This document shows, piece after piece, positions 1 to 5,032 of a stretch of DNA of 5,032 nt (position 1 is the first letter of the stretch; each line of letters begins with the position of its first letter). Source of the DNA: Flavobacteriales bacterium. GTDB lineage: Bacteria > Bacteroidota > Bacteroidia > Flavobacteriales > Flavobacteriaceae. The DNA is taken from positions 1-5,032 of the forward strand of contig QIIH01000030.1 in assembly GCA_003229235.1 (NCBI GenBank). The letters run 5' to 3'. Position numbers and translations under genes: made by a program. The notes under the pieces were generated by a model. That model was not told the DNA's origin, searched no databases, and saw nothing but the letters and a program-made list of their open reading frames with translations.

Positions 1-1463
1 CCTTCACGTTCTGCTCGCTCTGCTTCTAGTTTATAGCTTTCAATTTCCTTTTTTGCTGTTTGAACAGCCTCTACGATGTCTTTTTCAATCTTCCATCGGG
101 CATTGAGTTCGTTTCGTTCTTCTTTTAAGTTGGCCAACTCACTACGCAAAGATTTTAGCTTTTGCTCGTCTTTTTCGCGCTTAATTGCCTCATGCTCTAT
201 CTCTAACTGCATTACTCTACGATCCAAAACGTCTAGTTCTTCTGGCTTAGAGTTAATTTCCATTCGCAATTTTGAGGCAGCTTCGTCCATAAGGTCGATC
301 GCTTTGTCTGGTAAAAATCTGTTGGTAATATATCGTTCAGATAATTCTACGGCAGAAATTATAGCCTCATCTTTAATACGCACTTTGTGATGTGTTTCGT
401 ATTTTTCTTTTATACCTCTTAAAATAGAAATTGCACTTTCTGTGTCAGGTTCGTCTACAATTACTTTCTGAAAGCGCCTTTCTAAGGCCTTGTCTTTCTC
501 GAAGTACTTCTGGTACTCATCCAAAGTTGTAGCACCAATAGCACGAAGTTCGCCTCTAGCCAAAGCTGGTTTAAGAATATTCGCAGCATCCATAGCCCCT
601 TGACCACCACCAGCACCTACTAAGGTATGAATCTCGTCTATAAAAAGCACAACCTCCCCGTCGCTATTAGTAACCTCTTTTATCACGGCTTTTAGCCGCT
701 CTTCAAACTCACCTTTAAATTTAGCGCCTGCAATTAACGCGCCCATATCTAGTGAAAAAATTTGTTTGTTTTTTAAGTTCTCAGGAACATCACCGTCTAC
801 GATTCTATGAGCCAATCCCTCTGCAATAGCTGTTTTACCTGTGCCGGGTTCGCCAACAAGCATAGGGTTGTTTTTGGTTCGTCGAGTCAGAATCTGTAAG
901 ATTCGTCTTATCTCTTCGTCACGTCCAATAACGGGATCTAATTTTCCGTCGGCAGCTAGTTCGTTTAAGTTACGTGCGTATTTTTTTAGCGAATTGTACG
1001 ATTCCTCTGCCGATTGTGAGGTCACTCTGTCTCCTTTGCGCAGCTCTTCTATCGCAGCGTTTATGTTTTTTTGTGTTACCCCTTGATCTTTTAAGGCTTT
1101 TGCAACTACAGATTTAGAATTAAAGATTGCCAAGAACAAATGTTCTAACGAAACATATTCGTCTTTCATTTTTGTAGCCAAGGCAGAAGCAGCACTAAGT
1201 GTTTTGGCCGCTTCTTTAGAAAGCATCAGCTCGCCACCGCTTACTTTAGGGAAGCGTTCGATTTCTGTGTCTACTAATTTTTTAATAGCATTTGTTTGAA
1301 CATTTAGTTTGCTTAATAAAAATGGGATTACATGTTCATCAACAAAAAAAACACCTTTCAAAATATGCTCGTTCTCTAATTGCTGTTGCTCCTGCGAGGT
1401 AGCAATTTCTTGAGCCTTTTGTAAAGCTTCTTGTGACTTTATAGTATAATTATTAAAATTCAT
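1..1463 (-). CDS. clpB: ATP-dependent disaggregase ClpB, N-terminal 487 codons (3' end outside window)
   Basis: Hexameric AAA+ chaperone of the cytoplasm that threads aggregated proteins through its central pore, working with DnaK. Only the N-terminal part is present: the frame is open from ATG 1463 to the left edge, 487 codons of a family about 860 residues long. Visible in order: the Clp N domain (about residues 1-145, starting [14 protein letters not shown]); the start of the first ATPase domain at DPVIGRDEE (176); Walker A GEPGTGKT (204-211); pore loop [11 protein letters not shown] with Phe249 where E. coli ClpB has Tyr251; Walker B VLFIDE (acidic pair D276, E277); sensor region [12 protein letters not shown]; arginine-finger pair in ALERRFQ (R329, R330); then the charged coiled-coil middle domain from about 410 ([14 protein letters not shown]), where the window ends. 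The middle domain argues for ClpB over ClpA or ClpC. No clear Shine-Dalgarno precedes the ATG, usual for Bacteroidota. Divergent from ytxJ. Confidence 0.97.
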   Translation of the reverse strand, partial: MNFNNYTIKSQEALQKAQEIATSQEQQQLENEHILKGVFFVDEHVIPFLLSKLNVQTNAIKKLVDTEIERFPKVSGGELMLSKEAAKTLSAASALATKMKDEYVSLEHLFLAIFNSKSVVAKALKDQGVTQKNINAAIEELRKGDRVTSQSAEESYNSLKKYARNLNELAADGKLDPVIGRDEEIRRILQILTRRTKNNPMLVGEPGTGKTAIAEGLAHRIVDGDVPENLKNKQIFSLDMGALIAGAKFKGEFEERLKAVIKEVTNSDGEVVLFIDEIHTLVGAGGGQGAMDAANILKPALARGELRAIGATTLDEYQKYFEKDKALERRFQKVIVDEPDTESAISILRGIKEKYETHHKVRIKDEAIISAVELSERYITNRFLPDKAIDLMDEAASKLRMEINSKPEELDVLDRRVMQLEIEHEAIKREKDEQKLKSLRSELANLKEERNELNARWKIEKDIVEAVQTAKKEIESYKLEAERAERE

Positions 1464-1496
1464 ATTTCTTTTTAAGGGTTGCTTCAAGCTATGTTT

Positions 1497-1505
1497 CAAA
1501 AGTTA
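1497..1505 (-). promoter_or_regulatory. Possible clpB -7 promoter element
   Basis: Read on the minus strand this is TAACTTTTG, one base from the Bacteroidota -7 consensus TAnnTTTG. It would start transcription near 1492, giving a leader of about 29 nt before the clpB ATG. No convincing TTTG -33 element lies 19-21 bases upstream, so support is weak. If it is real, the pentamer array at 1522-1607 lies just upstream and partly over the -33 zone, a position suited to an operator. Confidence 0.3.
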
Positions 1506-1548
1506 GACCATATGTAAAATCGGTCATTTTGTCCTAAATTGATTAAAA

Positions 1549-1571
1549 AAGGATGCCATTTTGGCATTTTT
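1549..1571. repeat. Palindrome/hairpin with flanking A and T tracts
   Basis: Arms ATGCCA (1553-1558) and TGGCAT (1562-1567) enclose a TTT loop. In RNA the stem extends outward by two G-U and two A-U pairs to 1549-1571. Six A's lie on the 5' side (1545-1550) and five T's on the 3' side (1567-1571), so it looks like a small intrinsic terminator in both directions. Between two divergent genes there is no upstream transcript to end, so a DNA-level operator half of the 1522-1607 array is the better reading. A leader attenuator remains possible only if transcription starts further upstream than proposed here. Confidence 0.45.
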
Positions 1572-1592
1572 CGTTTCAAATTGTCATATTTG
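1560..1592 (+). promoter_or_regulatory. Possible ytxJ promoter, upstream option
   Basis: TTTG at 1560-1563 and CATATTTG at 1585-1592 are separated by 21 bases, matching the Bacteroidota layout TTTG-N19-21-TAnnTTTG with one mismatch in the -7 box. Transcription would begin near 1597 and leave a leader of about 47 nt. Both elements overlap the pentamer array, so a bound regulator would compete with RNA polymerase. A rival -7 element lies at 1632-1639. Confidence 0.35.
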
Positions 1593-1631
1593 GGTCAATT
1601 TATGCCAATTACAATTCTCATTTTTTATCCT

Positions 1632-1639
1632 TAATTTTG
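1632..1639 (+). promoter_or_regulatory. Possible ytxJ -7 element giving a leaderless start
   Basis: TAATTTTG fits TAnnTTTG exactly and ends four bases before the ytxJ ATG at 1644, so transcription would start at or next to the start codon. There is no TTTG or TTG at the expected distance upstream, and a match this loose is common by chance in AT-rich DNA. Confidence 0.25.
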
Positions 1640-1643
1640 ACTT

Positions 1644-2036
1644 ATGAATTTATTCTCTAAAATTTTTGGCTCTGGCAATAATATAGCAAATAATGCTCCA
1701 GAAATCCCTTGGAATTCCCTTACCACTTTAGCACAGCTAGACGACTTAGTCAAAGAATCAAAGCAAAAGACCGTTGCCATTTTTAAACATTCAACGCGCT
1801 GCGGAATTAGTTCGATGACTCTAAGAAGATTTGAGAGCGAATTTGATACGCAATTAGAAAATGTATCGCTATTTTATCTAGATTTATTACAGTTTAGAGA
1901 AGTATCCAATCAAATTGTTGCCAAGTTTGGAGTAATGCATCAGAGTCCACAATTAATAGTAATTAAAAACGGACTAATGGTTCACAATGCCTCACATTAT
2001 GATATTCATGCTCAAACTATAAATAACCTGGCTTAG
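1644..2036 (+). CDS. ytxJ: YtxJ/BrxC-family monothiol bacilliredoxin-like protein
   Basis: A 130-residue cytoplasmic thioredoxin-fold protein of the YtxJ/BrxC family, known in Bacillus for exchange between bacillithiol and protein thiols. The first 20 residues are polar and variable; the conserved domain starts at about IPWNSL (21-26). The active-site stretch KHSTRCGISS (48-57) carries the only cysteine, Cys53, in a C-x-x-S arrangement, and Pro102 in HQSPQLIVI sits where thioredoxin folds have the cis-proline. One cysteine implies a monothiol mechanism. No signal peptide or membrane segment is visible. The start is firm: an in-frame TGA lies at 1638-1640 and the next Met is residue 58. It is divergent from clpB with 180 bp between, and its stop overlaps that of the convergent fah gene. 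Family assignment is good; the actual thiol partner in this organism is inferred and depends on bshA/bshB/bshC elsewhere in the genome. Confidence 0.85.
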   Translation: MNLFSKIFGSGNNIANNAPEIPWNSLTTLAQLDDLVKESKQKTVAIFKHSTRCGISSMTLRRFESEFDTQLENVSLFYLDLLQFREVSNQIVAKFGVMHQSPQLIVIKNGLMVHNASHYDIHAQTINNLA

Positions 2037-3310
2037 TTGTTCGCAGGTAAAACCTTTGTGCTGCAATCTCCAAACCCTATTCGTACCGAATCATTTTGGC
2101 AATATCCCTTTAAAGTAACAGTGTCATTATCGTTTATAAACGAGCGCTGGCTACCGTCGTTAAGAGTTATTGGGTTTTTTCCAGCCCAAGATATTTCTAA
2201 CATCGAGCCATAAGAATCGGGTGTAGGGCCAGAGATGGTTCCGCTACCCATCATATCACCACTTAAAACATTACATCCATTAATTGTATGGTGTGCTAAT
2301 TGTTGTGACATATTCCAGTACATATACTTAAAATTAGAATGAGACACTTTATTGGCTGTTCCGTGATTTGGTGTAATATAAACTTCGAGGTTTATGTCGT
2401 AGCTTCTCTCGCCAGTATATTGTAAGTACGGTAATTGTTCTTTAATTGGAGCCGGGCCAGCCACTTTAAAAGGTTGTAATGCATCTAATGTGACTATCCA
2501 AGGAGATATAGTCGATGCGAAGCTCTTAGCCAAGAATGGGCCTAACGGAACGTATTCCCATTTTTGAATATCACGCGCACTCCAATCATTAAATAATACC
2601 AATCCAAAGATATAATCTTCTGCTTCGTCAATTGGTATTGATTCTCCTAATTGGTTGGCGTCGGTCGTAATAAAAGCCATTTCAAGCTCAAAATCTACAC
2701 GTTTAGAAGGCCCAAAAACTGGAGTGTCATTTCCTGGAGGCAGCGTTTGCCCGTTTGGCCTGTGTACAGGTATTCCGCTAGGAATTATTGAAGAGCTACG
2801 CCCGTGATAACCCACAGGTATGTGCAACCAGTTAGGCATCAATGCATTTTCTGGATCTCTAAACATGGTACCAACGTTAGTTGCATGTTCTTTGCTAGAA
2901 TAAAAGTCTGTATAATCGCCAATATTCACCGGCAACTGCATTTCTATTTCGTCTAAAGAAAAGATAATAGCCTCTTTGTGAGAGGCATTTTCGCGTAAAT
3001 CAGGATTGTTGGTGTCAAAAATATCTGCAATGCGGTTGCGCACCAAACGCCAAGTTTTACGACCATCCGAAATAAAATCGTTTAAGGTGTCTTGCAGAAA
3101 AATATCGTCTGTGAGGTCAATTCCATTGAAGTATCCCATCTGATGCAGTGCACCCAGATCGATCACGTGGTCGCCAATGCGAGTCCCGATGGTAATTATA
3201 TCGTCCCGAGTTAAAAAAACTCCAAAAGGAATATTTTGTATTGGAAAGTCTGTATTGGTGGGTAATTCTAACCAAGTTGTGCGGTTAGGGTCGTTGGCAG
3301 TTATAGGCAT
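2033..3310 (-). CDS. fahA: Fumarylacetoacetase
   Basis: Hydrolyses 4-fumarylacetoacetate to fumarate and acetoacetate, the last step of tyrosine/homogentisate breakdown in the cytoplasm. It has 425 residues, close to the 419 of mouse FAH, and key residues follow the mouse numbering with an offset of 8-9. Metal ligands are D135 (in DYTDFYSSKEHATN), E208 and E210 (in DFELEMAF) and D242 (in NDWSARDIQ). The catalytic histidine is H142; substrate-binding residues are Y137, R151, Y168, R246, Q249 and K262; T358 and E372 lie in the C-terminal GTISG and SMLEISW stretches. The N-terminal SH3-like part includes DFPIQNIPFGVF (21-32). ATG 3310 is supported by an in-frame stop at 3341-3343 with no other ATG between. 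No hmgA, hppD or maleylacetoacetate isomerase gene is adjacent. It is convergent with ytxJ (4-bp overlap of ends) and divergent from glyA. Confidence 0.96.
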   Translation of the reverse strand: MPITANDPNRTTWLELPTNTDFPIQNIPFGVFLTRDDIITIGTRIGDHVIDLGALHQMGYFNGIDLTDDIFLQDTLNDFISDGRKTWRLVRNRIADIFDTNNPDLRENASHKEAIIFSLDEIEMQLPVNIGDYTDFYSSKEHATNVGTMFRDPENALMPNWLHIPVGYHGRSSSIIPSGIPVHRPNGQTLPPGNDTPVFGPSKRVDFELEMAFITTDANQLGESIPIDEAEDYIFGLVLFNDWSARDIQKWEYVPLGPFLAKSFASTISPWIVTLDALQPFKVAGPAPIKEQLPYLQYTGERSYDINLEVYITPNHGTANKVSHSNFKYMYWNMSQQLAHHTINGCNVLSGDMMGSGTISGPTPDSYGSMLEISWAGKNPITLNDGSQRSFINDNDTVTLKGYCQNDSVRIGFGDCSTKVLPANN

Positions 3311-3405
3311 GGTTTCGTTAAATAAAGTGTTGGTAAAAATCTATAGAACTCGCTTAAATTTTTTGTGTTTAACCGAAAATGAGGAGGGATTTGTACAGAT
3401 GAGGC

Positions 3406-3445
3406 ACTTTTCGTAAGGCATAGCAGAGCTACGCATAAGAAAAGT
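3406..3445. repeat. 40-bp imperfect inverted repeat, possibly a REP-like element
   Basis: Outer arms ACTTTTC (3406-3412) and GAAAAGT (3439-3445) match over 7 bp. Inner arms GCATAGC (3418-3424) and GCTACGC (3428-3434) pair over 7 positions with one A-C mismatch around an AGA loop. Unpaired segments of 5 and 4 bases separate the two stems. GCATA also occurs as a direct repeat (3418 and 3433). There is no following T tract on either strand and the neighbours are divergent, so a terminator is unlikely. It could be a dispersed palindromic repeat or a regulator site; the window has only one copy. Confidence 0.45.
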
Positions 3446-3549
3446 AACAAAATATGGACGGATTTCAATCATTTTTTAAGGAATAGAAAAAGTTTAAATG
3501 AGTTCGTAGTAAAGATATAATTTCTGTGGTACTAATCGAATCAAATCCT

Positions 3550-3557
3550 TATTTTTG
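3550..3557 (+). promoter_or_regulatory. Possible glyA -7 promoter element
   Basis: TATTTTTG fits TAnnTTTG exactly. Transcription would start near 3562, leaving a leader of about 21 nt before ATG 3583. The upstream -33 region has only a poor TTTCTG (3521-3526), 23 bases away. Such a short leader leaves no room for a folate or glycine riboswitch. Confidence 0.35.
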
Positions 3558-3582
3558 AATTCATAATTTTTAATTTGTTTCC

Positions 3583-4857
3583 ATGCAACGAGATCTGCTC
3601 ATTTTTGATTTGATAGAAGAAGAAAAACAACGCCAAACAAATGGCCTCGAATTAATCGCCTCAGAGAACTTTGTAAGCGATCAGGTAATGGAAGCAGCGG
3701 GGTCTGTGCTTACTAATAAATATGCCGAAGGCTATCCAGGAAAGCGCTATTATGGCGGTTGTGAAGTAGTAGACGAAGTAGAAACCATAGCCATAGAACG
3801 TGCCAAAGAGCTATTTGGAGCGGAATACGCCAATGTGCAACCGCATTCAGGATCGCAGGCAAATTCGGCCGTTTTTTTTGCGCTGTTAAAACCTGGCGAT
3901 AAATTTTTAGGTTTTGATCTTTCTCATGGTGGCCATTTAACACATGGTTCGCCAGTAAATTTCTCAGGTAAATTATATCAACCTGTTTTCTACGGAGTAA
4001 GCAAAGAGACAGGACGTTTAGACTATAATCAAATCGAAGCAATTGCTATAAAAGAACAACCAAAGTTGATTCTTGCGGGAGCTAGTGCATACTCTAGAGA
4101 GATCGATTACGGACGTTTTAGACAAATTGCAGATAAGGTTGGTGCTTTGCTGATGGCAGATATTGCACATCCTGCAGGATTAATTGCAAAGGGTATTATT
4201 AGTGACCCAATCCCACATTGTCATGTGGTAACTACTACTACGCATAAAACCTTGAGAGGGCCTAGGGGAGGGTTAATCTTGATGGGAAAAGATTTCGAAA
4301 ATCCATTTGGAATCAAATTAAAAAACGGAAATCTGCGCAAAATGTCTGCACTTCTGAATAGTGCGATATTCCCTGGAAATCAAGGCGGTCCGCTTGAACA
4401 TATAATCGCTGCAAAGGCAATTGCCTTCGGCGAAGCTTTAACCGACGAGTTTTTGCATTATATGGTACAGGTAAAAAAGAATGCGAATGTAATGGCGCAG
4501 TCTTTTGTTAATAGAGGTTATCATGTTATTTCTGACGGAACCGATAATCACATGATGCTTATCGACCTGCGGAATAAAGGCATTACGGGTAAGCAGGCAG
4601 AAGAGGCGCTTGGCAAAGCAGAGATTACCGTAAATAAAAACATGGTTCCTTTCGATGATCAATCGCCATTTGTAACTTCTGGGATACGTATAGGGACACC
4701 AGCAATTACAACTCGTGGATTGGTTGAATCGGAGATGGATCCTATCGTAGATTTAATAGATCAGGTAATAAACAATATTGAAGACAACGCTGCTCTTGCC
4801 AAAATTGCAGATCAAGTCCACAAAATGATGGCACATCGACCATTATTTATTGCATAA
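3583..4857 (+). CDS. glyA: Serine hydroxymethyltransferase
   Basis: PLP enzyme of the cytoplasm that interconverts serine plus tetrahydrofolate with glycine plus 5,10-methylene-tetrahydrofolate, the main source of one-carbon units. It has 424 residues, normal for the bacterial family. Visible are LELIASENF (22-30); [16 protein letters not shown] (44-59) with Tyr47 and Glu49 of the active site; HSGSQAN (88-94) for phosphate binding; SHGGHLTHG (114-122); MADIAHPAG (191-199) with Asp193 contacting the PLP ring; the Schiff-base lysine Lys222 in [25 protein letters not shown] (263-273); and Arg369 in SGIRIGTPA for the substrate carboxylate. No key residue is missing. ATG 3583 is firm because TAA lies in frame at 3571-3573. 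It is divergent from fahA and followed after 67 bp by a lipoprotein gene on the same strand, with no clear terminator between. Confidence 0.98.
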   Translation: MQRDLLIFDLIEEEKQRQTNGLELIASENFVSDQVMEAAGSVLTNKYAEGYPGKRYYGGCEVVDEVETIAIERAKELFGAEYANVQPHSGSQANSAVFFALLKPGDKFLGFDLSHGGHLTHGSPVNFSGKLYQPVFYGVSKETGRLDYNQIEAIAIKEQPKLILAGASAYSREIDYGRFRQIADKVGALLMADIAHPAGLIAKGIISDPIPHCHVVTTTTHKTLRGPRGGLILMGKDFENPFGIKLKNGNLRKMSALLNSAIFPGNQGGPLEHIIAAKAIAFGEALTDEFLHYMVQVKKNANVMAQSFVNRGYHVISDGTDNHMMLIDLRNKGITGKQAEEALGKAEITVNKNMVPFDDQSPFVTSGIRIGTPAITTRGLVESEMDPIVDLIDQVINNIEDNAALAKIADQVHKMMAHRPLFIA

Positions 4858-4887
4858 ATCCGACCTAACTAATAGCGTGTATTTTAT

Positions 4888-4895
4888 TATATTTG
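4888..4895 (+). promoter_or_regulatory. Possible -7 promoter element of the lipoprotein gene
   Basis: TATATTTG fits TAnnTTTG exactly and would start transcription near 4900, about 25 nt before ATG 4925. No TTTG lies at the -33 distance, so the lipoprotein gene could instead be read through from glyA. Confidence 0.3.
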
Positions 4896-4913
4896 AATTT
4901 AATTATTCAAGTA
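4890..4913. repeat. AT-rich inverted repeat between glyA and the lipoprotein gene
   Basis: Arms TTGAAT (4893-4898) and ATTCAA (4905-4910) flank a 6-base TTAATT loop; pairing extends three more positions outward, one of them G-U. The stem has a single G-C pair and no T run follows on either strand, so it is a poor terminator. It overlaps the candidate -7 box and could be an operator or a chance AT-rich palindrome. Confidence 0.3.
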
Positions 4914-4924
4914 AATAAAACCGC

Positions 4925-5032
4925 ATGAACACTCGTTTGTATTTCCATTATTTGGGATTCTTCACTCTTTTGGCATTAATAGTTACATCTTGCAGTGATT
5001 CTAGTAAGTTTACTGCTCTTAATCGTGCTGTG
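4925..5032 (+). CDS. Lipoprotein of unknown function, N-terminal 36 codons (3' end outside window)
   Basis: An open frame from ATG 4925 to the right edge encodes a typical lipoprotein signal peptide: a short N-region with Arg4, a hydrophobic core YLGFFTLLALIV (9-20), and a lipobox VTSC (20-23) with the lipid-bearing Cys23 followed by SDSS. Signal peptidase II should cleave before Cys23 and anchor the protein in the inner or outer membrane. Asp25 just after the cysteine loosely recalls the acidic export signals of surface lipoproteins in Bacteroidota, but one acidic residue is weak evidence. The mature part seen (KFTALNRAV) is too short to name a family. No Shine-Dalgarno is visible; it starts 67 bp after glyA. 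Confidence 0.75.
   Translation, partial: MNTRLYFHYLGFFTLLALIVTSCSDSSKFTALNRAV

Larger units (their letters stand above)
1522..1607. promoter_or_regulatory. Array of seven GGTCA/TGNCA-like pentamers, candidate operator of the clpB/ytxJ divergent region
   Basis: On the plus strand, related pentamers start at 1522 (GGTCA), 1530 (TGTCC), 1554 (TGCCA), 1562 (TGGCA), 1582 (TGTCA), 1593 (GGTCA) and 1603 (TGCCA). Successive starts are 8, 24, 8, 20, 11 and 10 bases apart. The first four form two units of the same shape, GGTCATTTTGTCC and TGCCATTTTGGCA, 32 bases apart; a looser third unit, TGTCATATTTGGGTCA, follows. Repeated units of one shape between two divergent genes suggest a site bound by a dimeric or multimeric regulator. 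The pattern does not resemble CIRCE (TTAGCACTC with its inverse), so HrcA is not indicated. The regulator is unknown and the role is inference. Confidence 0.4.
3311..3582. other. Divergent intergenic region between fahA and glyA
   Basis: This 272-bp gap must hold the start signals of both genes. Toward fahA, TAGATTTT on the minus strand (3336-3343) is one base from a -7 box, but no -33 partner is seen. Toward glyA, TATTTTTG at 3550-3557 is a better candidate. The middle contains the 40-bp inverted repeat at 3406-3445. No convincing small ORF, tRNA or riboswitch is seen; the open frame extending rightward out of the fahA start region to 3416 codes for nothing recognisable. Confidence 0.5.

Noticed and set aside
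76..390. Plus-strand open frame rich in Ser, Phe and Leu
   Set aside because: It lies opposite the ClpB coding sequence and has no recognisable family; the antisense of a charged coiled coil gives this composition.
841..1086. Plus-strand open frame of 81 codons
   Set aside because: It is antisense to the first ATPase domain of clpB, from the Walker A region toward the N domain, with no plausible start signals.
1553..1580. TGGCAT as a sigma-54 -24 element in the clpB/ytxJ region
   Set aside because: No TTGCA-like -12 element follows at the required spacing on either strand.
2045..2055. AGGT-AAA-ACCT as a terminator for ytxJ
   Set aside because: A 4-bp stem without a T run is too weak, and it lies within fahA codons.
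3177..3416. Plus-strand open frame running out of the fahA start region into the intergenic gap
   Set aside because: About half of it is antisense to well-conserved fahA codons, and the rest resembles no family.
3311..3582. Riboswitch or small RNA upstream of glyA
   Set aside because: No conserved riboswitch core was recognised, and the best promoter candidate leaves only about 21 nt of leader.
3713..4042. Minus-strand open frame inside glyA
   Set aside because: It is antisense to conserved SHMT motifs and has no independent support.
4438..4662. Minus-strand open frame inside the 3' half of glyA
   Set aside because: It is a shadow of glyA coding sequence without family similarity.

Overview
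The window looks like ordinary chromosome from a low-GC member of the Bacteroidota, most likely Flavobacteriia. GlyA and Fah read like flavobacterial family members. Genes lack clear Shine-Dalgarno sequences, AT-rich leaders carry TAnnTTTG-type -7 elements, and a YtxJ/BrxC-type protein is present. No IS, CRISPR array, tRNA, rRNA, phage gene or defence system was seen.

Layout, left to right. (1) On the minus strand, the first 487 codons of the disaggregase ClpB; the gene runs off the left edge inside its coiled-coil middle domain. (2) A 180-bp divergent intergenic region (1464-1643) holding seven GGTCA/TGNCA-like pentamers and a near-perfect palindrome, the best candidate here for an undescribed regulatory site. 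(3) On the plus strand, a 130-aa single-cysteine thioredoxin-fold protein of the YtxJ/BrxC family. (4) On the minus strand, fumarylacetoacetase, whose stop codon overlaps that of ytxJ. (5) A 272-bp divergent intergenic region (3311-3582) with a 40-bp imperfect inverted repeat. (6) On the plus strand, serine hydroxymethyltransferase GlyA, full length. (7) A 67-bp gap and the first 36 codons of a lipoprotein of unknown function, running off the right edge.

The genes do not form one pathway. ClpB and YtxJ both fit stress response (protein disaggregation, thiol redox control) and share a divergent control region, so joint regulation is plausible but is inference. Fah performs the last step of tyrosine breakdown. 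GlyA feeds one-carbon metabolism. Apart from a possible glyA-lipoprotein pair, adjacent genes alternate strand and each probably has its own promoter. No stretch over 300 bases lacks a gene.
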